In this document: piece by piece, positions 7,005 to 14,015 of the stretch
Layout of the letters: every line of letters begins with the position of its first letter
How positions within the stretch are numbered: the first letter of the stretch is position 1
Origin: JAWVZU01 sp033722075
GTDB lineage: Bacteria > Pseudomonadota > Gammaproteobacteria > Xanthomonadales > SZUA-38
Assembly (NCBI GenBank): GCA_033722075.1
Contig: JAWVZU010000072.1
Location: 1 to 14,547, forward strand
DNA length: 14,547 bases
Reading direction: 5' to 3'
Made by a program: the position numbers and the translations under genes
The notes under the pieces: model-generated
Told to the model about the DNA's origin: nothing
What the model saw: the letters and a program-made list of their open reading frames with translations, nothing else
The model's database searches: none

Positions 7005-8531
7005 TCAGGTGGACTGCGCCTGCGCGTCGCCTTCCTGTCCCTCGCCTTCCTCGAACCAGGGCGCCCGTGCGGCCATGATCAGCGCTGCCGCGGACTCCTC
7101 GTCCAGCCCTTCAACGTCGACGATCTCGTCGACCGAGCATTCCGCCAGGTCTTCCTGGGTCACGATCTCGCGCGATGCGAGTTCGTAGGCCACTCGTTCG
7201 GTCATTCCATCCAGCGCCAGCAGATCATCTGCCGGGCGATGCTCTTCGATGACTTCCTCGGCCGCGATCAGCTGGGTCAGCAGTGCATCCCGAGCCCTGG
7301 ACCGCAGCTCTTCGACGATGCTCTCGTCGAATTCCTCGATGGCTTCCAGTTCCTTGGCGGGCACGTAGGCGACCTCCTCGACCGACGAAAAGCCTTCCGC
7401 CACCAGGATCGCCGCGATCTCCTCGTCCACGTCCAGCGTTTCGATGAACGCCGCACGCGCCGCGGCCGCCTCGGACTCGGATTTCTCCTCGACGTCGGCT
7501 TCCGTCATCACATTGAGATGCCATCCGGTCAGCTCACTGGCCAGGCGCACGTTCTGGCCGCCCCGGCCGATGGCCTGCGACAGCTTGTCCTCGGCCACCG
7601 CGATATCCATGGACTGCTTGTCCTCGTCGACGATGATGGACAGCACCTCGGCGGGCGCCATGGCGTTGATCACGAACTGGGCCGAGTTCTCATCGTAGAG
7701 AATGATGTCGATGCGCTCGCCCGAGAGTTCGTTCGAAACGGCCTGAACACGCGAACCCCTCATCCCGACGCAGGCCCCGATCGGATCGGTTCGGACGTCA
7801 TTGGACTTGACGGCGATCTTGGCTCGCATGCCCGGATCGCGCGCGGCACTCATCACGTCGATCAACCCCTGGCCGATTTCCGGCACTTCGAGGCGGAAAA
7901 GCTCGATCAGGAATTCGGGCGAGGTCCGCGTGACCCACAGCTGCGGACCGCGCTGCTCGGCCCGGACGTCGTAGAGATAGCCGCGAATCCGGTCCCCGGG
8001 GCGGACCGATTCCCGGGCGATCATGCGCTCGCGCGGGATGAAGGCCTCGGCGTTGCCGCCCAGATCCAGGTAGACATTGCCGCGCTCGACCCGCTTGACG
8101 ACGCCGTTGACCAGTTCGCCGACCCGATCTTCATAGGCTTCCACGACCTGGGCACGTTCCGCTTCCCGCACTCGCTGGACGATGACCTGCTTAGCCGTCT
8201 GCGCCGCGATCCGCCCGAATTCCGGGTTTTCCATGGGCTCTTCGATGAAATCACCGACTTCCAGCTCCGGATCCTGCTCCTTGGCGTCGGAAACCCGGAT
8301 CTGCCACGGCTCCTGTTCTTCCTCAGGCTCGTCCTCGATGACTTCCCAGCGACGGAACGTCTCGTATTCCCCGGTCTTGCGATCGATCGCCACGCGACAT
8401 TCGATTTCCTCCATGGCGCGCTTCTTCGCCGCCGACGCAAGCGCCGCCTCGATGGCCTCGAAAATCACTTCCTTCTCGACGCCCTTCTCGTTCGAAACGG
8501 CGTCAACGACCAGCAGTATCTCTTTGCTCAT
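7005..8531 (-). CDS. nusA: Transcription termination/antitermination factor NusA
   Basis: NusA binds RNA polymerase near the RNA exit channel and modulates pausing, intrinsic termination and antitermination. The 508-aa protein contains the N-terminal RNAP-binding domain (about 1-125), an S1 domain (about 135-200), KH1 with IGACVGMRGSRVQAVSNEL (251-269) and KH2 with AIGRGGQNVRLASELTGW (320-337). Two C-terminal acidic helix-hairpin repeats follow (about 365-420 and 437-492), ending in the conserved APWF. Having both acidic repeats is the gammaproteobacterial arrangement; E. coli NusA is 495 aa. The ATG at 8531 has GGGAG 6 nt ahead. rimP lies 20 nt upstream and infB 55 nt downstream. In E. coli NusA feeds back on this operon; the same is plausible here. 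Confidence 0.99.
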   Translation of the reverse strand: MSKEILLVVDAVSNEKGVEKEVIFEAIEAALASAAKKRAMEEIECRVAIDRKTGEYETFRRWEVIEDEPEEEQEPWQIRVSDAKEQDPELEVGDFIEEPMENPEFGRIAAQTAKQVIVQRVREAERAQVVEAYEDRVGELVNGVVKRVERGNVYLDLGGNAEAFIPRERMIARESVRPGDRIRGYLYDVRAEQRGPQLWVTRTSPEFLIELFRLEVPEIGQGLIDVMSAARDPGMRAKIAVKSNDVRTDPIGACVGMRGSRVQAVSNELSGERIDIILYDENSAQFVINAMAPAEVLSIIVDEDKQSMDIAVAEDKLSQAIGRGGQNVRLASELTGWHLNVMTEADVEEKSESEAAAARAAFIETLDVDEEIAAILVAEGFSSVEEVAYVPAKELEAIEEFDESIVEELRSRARDALLTQLIAAEEVIEEHRPADDLLALDGMTERVAYELASREIVTQEDLAECSVDEIVDVEGLDEESAAALIMAARAPWFEEGEGQEGDAQAQST

Positions 8532-8551
8532 TACCTACTCCCAGCTGCGGG

Positions 8552-9010
8552 CTAATCGATCGTCGGGACCAGTCGGGCCTTGCCGATGTTGCCGGCCTCG
8601 ATCTCGACGATTGCACCATCCTGTTCCAGAACAACGGCCCCCTCTTCCACGCCGACGATTCGACCCTTGAAGCGACGCCGACCATCGACCGGTGCCATCA
8701 CGGTGACCTTCGCTTCGCTGTCGATGAACCGTTCGAACTGATCCAGCGTGAAGAGCGGCCGATCCAGTCCGGGCGAGGAGACCTCCAGGCGATACTGACC
8801 CTTGATCGGATCATGCACGTCCAGCAGCCCGCTGACTTCATGGCTGACCAGCTCACAGTCGTCCAGGCCGATCCCGACCTCCGGCTTGTCGATATAGATG
8901 CGTAACAGGCCGTTCGTCGAGTGGGCATTCAGCTCCATGCCGACGAATTCGTAGCCCAGGTCTTCGACCAGCGGCTTCAGCAGTTGTTCGACTCGTTCTT
9001 TCTGACCCAT
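8552..9010 (-). CDS. rimP: Ribosome maturation factor RimP
   Basis: RimP is a small cytoplasmic factor needed for efficient 30S maturation, binding free 30S and assisting assembly of the S12 region. The product shows LKPLVEDLGYEFVGMEL, LRIYIDKP, GIGLDDCELVSHEVSGLLDVHDPI and the signature SSPGLDRPLF (about 78-87), then an SH3-like C-terminal half ending NIGKARLVP. I start it at ATG 9010, giving 152 aa (MGQKERVEQL...), which matches the family N-terminus. An in-frame TTG at 9040 would add 10 residues without family support. No clear Shine-Dalgarno precedes 9010. A very weak promoter-like pair (TTGATG 9135-9130, TTTTAA 9112-9107) lies between the tRNA terminator and this gene; otherwise transcription must read through from the tRNA promoter. 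Confidence 0.96.
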   Translation of the reverse strand: MGQKERVEQLLKPLVEDLGYEFVGMELNAHSTNGLLRIYIDKPEVGIGLDDCELVSHEVSGLLDVHDPIKGQYRLEVSSPGLDRPLFTLDQFERFIDSEAKVTVMAPVDGRRRFKGRIVGVEEGAVVLEQDGAIVEIEAGNIGKARLVPTID

Positions 9011-9108
9011 AGGTGCGCTGTGTACGGATTCCGGATACAAAAAATGGGCCAGCGAGCCGGCTGCCAGGCACCCAACCCGTTCGGACCCATTCCAATCCGG
9101 ACCGATTT

Positions 9109-9128
9109 AAAAGCCGGCTTACACCGGC
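9109..9128 (-). terminator. Weak second hairpin after tRNA-fMet
   Basis: On the minus strand, GCCGG (9128-9124) pairs with CCGGC (9117-9113) around a TGTAAG loop and is followed by TTTT (9112-9109) and then AAA. It is short, and lies 6 nt past the U-tract of the main terminator at 9134-9160. It could add to termination, or be part of the rimP leader. Confidence 0.3.
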
Positions 9129-9133
9129 CCATC

Positions 9134-9160
9134 AAAAAAAGCCTCACTAGGAGGCTTTTT
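9134..9160 (-). terminator. Terminator after tRNA-fMet (bidirectional form)
   Basis: On the minus strand, AAAAAGCCTC (9160-9151) pairs with GAGGCTTTTT (9145-9136) around CTAGT, followed by two further T residues (T7 tract, 9140-9134). Its mirror on the plus strand also ends in TTTTT. It starts 15 nt after the tRNA 3' end. It probably releases most tRNA transcripts, with partial read-through into rimP-nusA-infB. Confidence 0.85.
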
Positions 9161-9175
9161 CGATCGAAAAAAGCT

Positions 9176-9252
9176 TGGTAGCGGGGGCAGGATTCGAACC
9201 TGCGACCTTCGGGTTATGAGCCCGACGAGCTGCCAGACTGCTCCACCCCGCA
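9176..9252 (-). tRNA. metY: Initiator tRNA-fMet (CAT)
   Basis: This 77-nt gene encodes CCA and folds as a full cloverleaf. The acceptor is GCGGGG/CCCCGC, the D-stem GAGC/GCTC and the anticodon loop CTCATAA with CAT. The T-arm is GCAGG-TTCGAAT-CCTGC. Initiator hallmarks are present: three consecutive G-C pairs in the anticodon stem (29-31 with 39-41), the A11-U24 pair, and no Watson-Crick pair at 1:72. The unpaired position is U1-U72 instead of the C1-A72 of E. coli. Its place ahead of rimP-nusA-infB matches E. coli metY. A strong promoter lies directly upstream and a terminator directly downstream. Confidence 0.98.
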
Positions 9253-9266
9253 TCAACAGTCGCCGA

Positions 9267-9295
9267 ATGTTACGGAAAGGACAGGGCGATTTCAA
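9267..9295 (-). promoter_or_regulatory. Sigma70 promoter of tRNA-fMet operon
   Basis: On the minus strand, TTGAAA (9295-9290) and TAACAT (9272-9267) are separated by exactly 17 nt. A GC-containing discriminator (TCGGCGAC) follows, and the tRNA begins about 14 nt past the -10. This is the best promoter match in the window and probably drives the tRNA and, by read-through, the downstream cluster. No UP-like A/T tract is visible upstream of the -35. Confidence 0.8.
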
Positions 9296-9403
9296 CCCGC
9301 GTTCCGAACCGTTCCATTCGCCTCCGGCACCTTTCTATGTGGTGTCGCTTGCGCGCACTTCAAGGCTTCCGTCCCATCAACGCTCAACTTCAGCCCCGCC
9401 AGC

Positions 9404-9412
9404 TGATACACT
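9404..9412 (+). promoter_or_regulatory. Possible extended -10 promoter for 9440 gene
   Basis: TGATACACT reads as an extended -10 (TGn plus TACACT) 28 nt before the plus-strand ATG at 9440. No good -35 lies 17 nt upstream (TCAACT). The rest of the 187-bp spacer between the tRNA and this gene shows nothing else apart from the divergent tRNA promoter. Confidence 0.35.
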
Positions 9413-9439
9413 CCGCGCCTTTGTCTTCAGGTAAGCACC

Positions 9440-9652
9440 ATGTACAGAGCCATTGCCGCCGCCATGATACTGACCTTCGCCCTGCCCGCCGCCGCGTACA
9501 TCGGGCCCGGCGCCGGGATCAGCGTCCTCGGTTCGATCGTCAGCATCGTGCTGGGCATCATCCTCGCCCTTGCCGCGATCGTCCTGTGGCCCCTGCGCCG
9601 CATGCTGAAAAGGAAGAAGAACCAGAGCGCCTCGCCCGAAACGGACGCCTGA
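9440..9652 (+). CDS. Small membrane protein with YIGPGAG motif
   Basis: A 70-aa hypothetical protein. Residues 1-19 look like a signal peptide or first hydrophobic helix (MYRAIAAAMILTFALPAAA), with a possible signal-peptidase site before Tyr20. YIGPGAG follows at 20-26, and then a long hydrophobic helix (about 27-50). A basic cytoplasmic end (PLRRMLKRKK, 51-60) and a short polar tail complete it. The positive-inside rule places the C-terminus in the cytoplasm. Small proteins with YIGPG near the N-terminus and a WPxRR-like end are, from memory, widespread and uncharacterised. AGGT lies 8 nt upstream of the ATG. The next gene starts 16 nt after its stop, so the two probably form an operon. The function is unknown. 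Confidence 0.8.
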   Translation: MYRAIAAAMILTFALPAAAYIGPGAGISVLGSIVSIVLGIILALAAIVLWPLRRMLKRKKNQSASPETDA

Positions 9653-9668
9653 GCCGCGCCCGCCGCCC

Positions 9669-10433
9669 ATGGGCTTTTTCGACCTGCTGAACCCGGCGTT
9701 CGACGCCGTCGACGGATTCCTGGCCGGCTTCGCGGCGCAACCGGTTCGTCTGATCTTCTGGGCCTTTGTCGGCTCGCTGGTCACGATGTTGCTCTACCAA
9801 CGTCTGTCCCGCCAGGACCAGATGGGTCAGCTCAAGGGCGAGCTGCGCCAGGCACAACGGGCGCTCAGCAACTTCGACGGCGAGTTCGACGAGTTGCGGC
9901 CGCTGATTGCGCGCACCCTGGGGCTTTCGATGAAACAGCTCGGTCTCTCCCTGGGACCCGCAGTCCTGGCGTCGCTGCCGCTGATCTTTCTTCTCGCTTG
10001 GGCAGCGACTCGCTTTGCCGCCAACGCGCCCGATCCCGGTGATCCGGTTCAGGTCACGCTGCAGCCGCCGACGGCAGAGGCGCACTGGTCTCCACCGACC
10101 GCGGCCGAGATGCTAGATCCGGGCGTGTGGCGTGTCGACTGGCCCGGTCCCGGCGAGACCCTCGAGCTGTCCTCCGGCGACGAGGAGCTGGTCAGCCTCC
10201 CGACGCCGCAGCCGACGCCCATCGTTCACAAGAAGCAATGGTGGAACGCCCTGTTTGCCAATCCGGGCGGCTACCTGCCACCGGAGGCCCCGCTGAAAGC
10301 CGTTGAAATCGGGCTCCCTTCAGCCAGCTATCTGCCCTTCGGTCCCGACTGGGTGCGGTCCTGGCTCACCGCTTTCCTGCTCGCCCTGTTCGCCTTCTCG
10401 CTGCTCCTGAAGATCGTCCTCAAAATCCACTAG
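9669..10433 (+). CDS. Membrane protein with EMC3/TMCO1-like layout
   Basis: A 254-aa integral membrane protein. Predicted order: TM1 (about 26-44), a charged helical coiled-coil-like segment (47-78, RLSRQDQMGQLKGELRQAQ onward), a hydrophilic stretch ending LGLSMKQLG (84-92), TM2 (about 96-114), a roughly 110-residue polar, Pro- and Trp-rich extracytoplasmic insert (about 118-226), TM3 (about 232-251) and a short basic end. Charges after TM1 and at the C-terminus place N outside and C inside. This is the topology of Oxa1-superfamily insertases, and the coiled coil followed by a Met-Lys-Gln helix leading into a Pro-containing TM2 recalls archaeal DUF106/EMC3. The assignment is inference from pattern, not a search. 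There is no clear Shine-Dalgarno before ATG 9669; coupling to the upstream gene, 16 nt away, is likely. Its stop shares CTAG with that of tadA. Confidence 0.85.
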   Translation: MGFFDLLNPAFDAVDGFLAGFAAQPVRLIFWAFVGSLVTMLLYQRLSRQDQMGQLKGELRQAQRALSNFDGEFDELRPLIARTLGLSMKQLGLSLGPAVLASLPLIFLLAWAATRFAANAPDPGDPVQVTLQPPTAEAHWSPPTAAEMLDPGVWRVDWPGPGETLELSSGDEELVSLPTPQPTPIVHKKQWWNALFANPGGYLPPEAPLKAVEIGLPSASYLPFGPDWVRSWLTAFLLALFAFSLLLKIVLKIH

Positions 10434-10897
10434 TCACGGCGACGCGCCTGGAAGAACGCCTGGAGCAAGGCATCGGACTCCTCGGCCAGGACGCCGCCGT
10501 GCACCAGCGGCCGGTGATTGTGCTCGGGGGCGTTCAGCACGTCGTGGACGCTGCCAGCCGCACCGGTCTTCGGATCGCGGGCGCCGTAGACGACCTTGCG
10601 CACCCGGGCATGGATGAGGGCGCCGGCGCACATGCAGCACGGTTCCAGCGTCACATAGAGCACCGCATCGGGGAGCCGGAAGTTTCCGAGGGCCTGCGCG
10701 GCCTGGCGCAGCGCGAGGATTTCTGCGTGCGCGGTCGGGTCTCGGTCACGAACGACCCGATTGCCGCCGGCGCCGATGAGTTCATCTTCGACGACGACGA
10801 CCGCACCCACCGGAACATCGCCGCCGCGCTGAGCTTCCGCCGCCTGGTCCAGCGCCAGACGCATCCAGCGGGCATCGGCTTCCGGGCGCAGCGTCAC
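10430..10897 (-). CDS. tadA: tRNA adenosine(34) deaminase
   Basis: TadA deaminates the wobble adenosine of tRNA-Arg(ACG) to inosine; it is a zinc enzyme and essential in E. coli. Motifs are complete: WMRLALDQAAEAQRGGDVPVGAVV near the N-terminus, DPTAHAEI with zinc ligand His57 and proton-shuttle Glu59, and LEPCCMCAGALIHARV with zinc ligands Cys87 and Cys90. GARDPKTGAAGS and a helical end (LLQAFFQARRRD) follow. The open frame extends far upstream, but that part is out-of-frame guaA. I take GTG 10897 as the start (155 aa): it overlaps the guaA stop as GTGA and leaves the usual short leader before Trp-Met. An ATG at 10864 would cut into the first helix. It is the last gene of guaB-guaA-tadA. Confidence 0.96.
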   Translation of the reverse strand: MTLRPEADARWMRLALDQAAEAQRGGDVPVGAVVVVEDELIGAGGNRVVRDRDPTAHAEILALRQAAQALGNFRLPDAVLYVTLEPCCMCAGALIHARVRKVVYGARDPKTGAAGSVHDVLNAPEHNHRPLVHGGVLAEESDALLQAFFQARRRD

Positions 10898-12465
10898 TCC
10901 CACTCGATCGTTGCCGGTGGCTTCCCGGAAACGTCGTACACCACCCGTGACACGTGGCGGATCTGGTTGACGATGCGGCGCGAGACACGATCCAGGAATT
11001 CGTAGGGCAGGTGGGCCCAGCGAGCGGTCATGAAATCGACCGTCTCCACTGCACGCAGGGCGATCACATACTCGTAGCTGCGCTGATCCCCGGTCACGCC
11101 GACCGAACGGATCGGCAGGAACACTGCGAAGGCCTGGCTGACCCGGTCGTAAAGGTCCGCCTCGCGCAAAGCTTCGATGAATATGTGGTCCGCGCGCTGG
11201 AGGATCTCCACGTATTCCGCGCGCACCTCGCCCAGAATGCGGACCCCCAGCCCGGGTCCGGGGAACGGGTGTCGATAGACCATCTCCCGGGGCAGGCCCA
11301 GCTCGGTGCCGATGCGCCGTACCTCGTCCTTGAACAGCTCCCGGAGCGGCTCGACCAGACCCAGGTCCATTTCTTCCGGCAGCCCGCCGACGTTGTGGTG
11401 GGACTTGATGACATGGGCCTTGCCCGTGCTGGCCCCGGCGGACTCGATGACATCCGGGTAGATCGTGCCCTGGGCCAGCCATTGGACGTCACCCAGGCCG
11501 CGTGCCTGCTCTTCGAAGATGGCGATGAACAGGCGGCCGATGACCTTGCGTTTCTCTTCCGGGTCGTCCACCCCGACCAGCGCCTCGTAATAACGCTCGC
11601 GAGCATCCACCCGTACCACGTTGAGACCCATGTGCCGAGCCATCGTCTGCATCACCTGGTCGCCTTCGCCGTGACGCAGCAGGCCGGTATCGACAAAGAT
11701 GCAGGTCAACTGGTCACCGATGGCGCGATGCAGGAGCGCAGCCACCACCGAGGAATCGACACCGCCGGAGAGACCCAGCACGACCTTGTCCGATCCGACC
11801 TGGTCGCGCACCTTGGCAATCGCGTCCTCGATGATCGAATCGGCGGTCCACAGGCCCTGACACCCGCAGATCTCCAGCACGAAGTTCGAGAGGATCTCCC
11901 GTCCGCGCCGGGTGTGGGTGACCTCCGGATGGAATTGCAGACCGTAGTAGCCGCGACGCTCGTCCATCATCGCTGCCACCGGCGCCGCATCGGTACGGCC
12001 CAGCAGCCGGAACCCGCGCGGCAGTTCGGTGACCTTGTCGCCGTGGCTCATCCACACCTCGAGCTCGGCGTGGCCATGGGTGGCGGAGTCCGCAAGGGTC
12101 TTCAGGAGGTGGGATTCCTCCACCACTTCGACCCGTGCGAAGCCGAACTCGCGATGATCCGAGGGCGCCACCGTGCCCCCGAAATGGGCGGCCATGGTCT
12201 GCATGCCGTAGCAGATTCCCAGCAGCGGCACGCCCAGGTCATAGACGACGTCCGGCGCAGCCGGCCCATCGACCGCGGAAACCGACTCCGGGCCGCCGGA
12301 CAGGATGACACCCCGGGGCGCAAAATCGGCAATGCGTTCGGGACTCACGTCCCAGGGCAGGATCTCGCAATAGACCCCGATCTCACGCACGCGGCGGGCG
12401 ATGAGCTGAGTGTACTGGGAGCCGAAATCCAGGATCAGGATCCTCTCGGCATGAATGTTCTGCAT
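10894..12465 (-). CDS. guaA: GMP synthase (glutamine-hydrolysing)
   Basis: GuaA converts XMP to GMP using ATP and glutamine, the last step of GMP synthesis. The 523-aa protein has a class I glutamine amidotransferase domain (1-200) with nucleophile Cys85 in GICYG and the His179/Glu181 pair in LQFHPEV. An ATP-pyrophosphatase domain follows, with the PP-loop SGGVDSS (233-239). The GMP synthase dimerisation domain holds HPFPGPGLGVRILGEV and the C-terminal KPPATIEWE, diagnostic of the family. E. coli GuaA is 525 aa. GAGG lies 7 nt before ATG 12465. It follows guaB after 34 nt, as in the E. coli guaBA operon, and overlaps tadA by 4 nt. Confidence 0.99.
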   Translation of the reverse strand: MQNIHAERILILDFGSQYTQLIARRVREIGVYCEILPWDVSPERIADFAPRGVILSGGPESVSAVDGPAAPDVVYDLGVPLLGICYGMQTMAAHFGGTVAPSDHREFGFARVEVVEESHLLKTLADSATHGHAELEVWMSHGDKVTELPRGFRLLGRTDAAPVAAMMDERRGYYGLQFHPEVTHTRRGREILSNFVLEICGCQGLWTADSIIEDAIAKVRDQVGSDKVVLGLSGGVDSSVVAALLHRAIGDQLTCIFVDTGLLRHGEGDQVMQTMARHMGLNVVRVDARERYYEALVGVDDPEEKRKVIGRLFIAIFEEQARGLGDVQWLAQGTIYPDVIESAGASTGKAHVIKSHHNVGGLPEEMDLGLVEPLRELFKDEVRRIGTELGLPREMVYRHPFPGPGLGVRILGEVRAEYVEILQRADHIFIEALREADLYDRVSQAFAVFLPIRSVGVTGDQRSYEYVIALRAVETVDFMTARWAHLPYEFLDRVSRRIVNQIRHVSRVVYDVSGKPPATIEWE

Positions 12466-12477
12466 GGCTGTTCCTCA

Positions 12478-12499
12478 ACCCGACCCGCAGCGGGCCGGG

Positions 12500-12500
<1 letters not shown>
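12478..12500 (-). promoter_or_regulatory. guaB-guaA intercistronic hairpin
   Basis: ACCCGGCCCG (12500-12491) pairs with CGGGTCGGGT (12487-12478) around a CTG loop: 10 bp with one G-U. It starts within the last base of the guaB stop codon and ends 3 nt before the guaA Shine-Dalgarno GAGG. There is no U-tract, so it is not a standard terminator. It may stabilise the guaB 3' end or tune guaA translation. Confidence 0.5.
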
Positions 12501-13960
<1,460 letters not shown>

Positions 13961-13986
13961 ACCGTGCCTCGCCAGCTAAACGCGCT

Positions 13987-14015
13987 ATTGTATGAATCGC
14001 AGGATGACGAGTAAA
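13987..14015 (-). promoter_or_regulatory. Sigma70 promoter of guaB-guaA-tadA
   Basis: On the minus strand, TTTACT (14015-14010) and TACAAT (13992-13987) are 17 nt apart, each matching the consensus at four or more positions. Transcription should start near 13980. The -35 lies within the coding sequence of xseA and the -10 within its start region, so the two divergent genes share this DNA. Confidence 0.7.

Noticed and set aside
7005..7035. GATCGGGA direct repeats at the nusA-infB junction (about 6988-7006) as an operator
   Set aside because: Only two short GC-rich copies, partly overlapping the nusA stop; not distinguishable from chance.
3938..8555. Long plus-strand open frames opposite rbfA, infB and nusA
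   Set aside because: Same antisense artefact of GC-rich codon use; their composition mirrors the sense proteins (for example Leu/Phe-rich opposite the Glu/Lys-rich IF2 linker).
9011..9040. TTG start for rimP at 9040
   Set aside because: The 10 added residues do not fit the family N-terminus.
10898..11482. N-terminal extension of tadA to 350 codons
   Set aside because: The added 195 codons are an out-of-frame reading of guaA, and the TadA domain begins only after 10897.
13961..13980. Guanine- or purine-type riboswitch ahead of guaB
   Set aside because: The predicted leader is only about 20 nt, too short for an aptamer.
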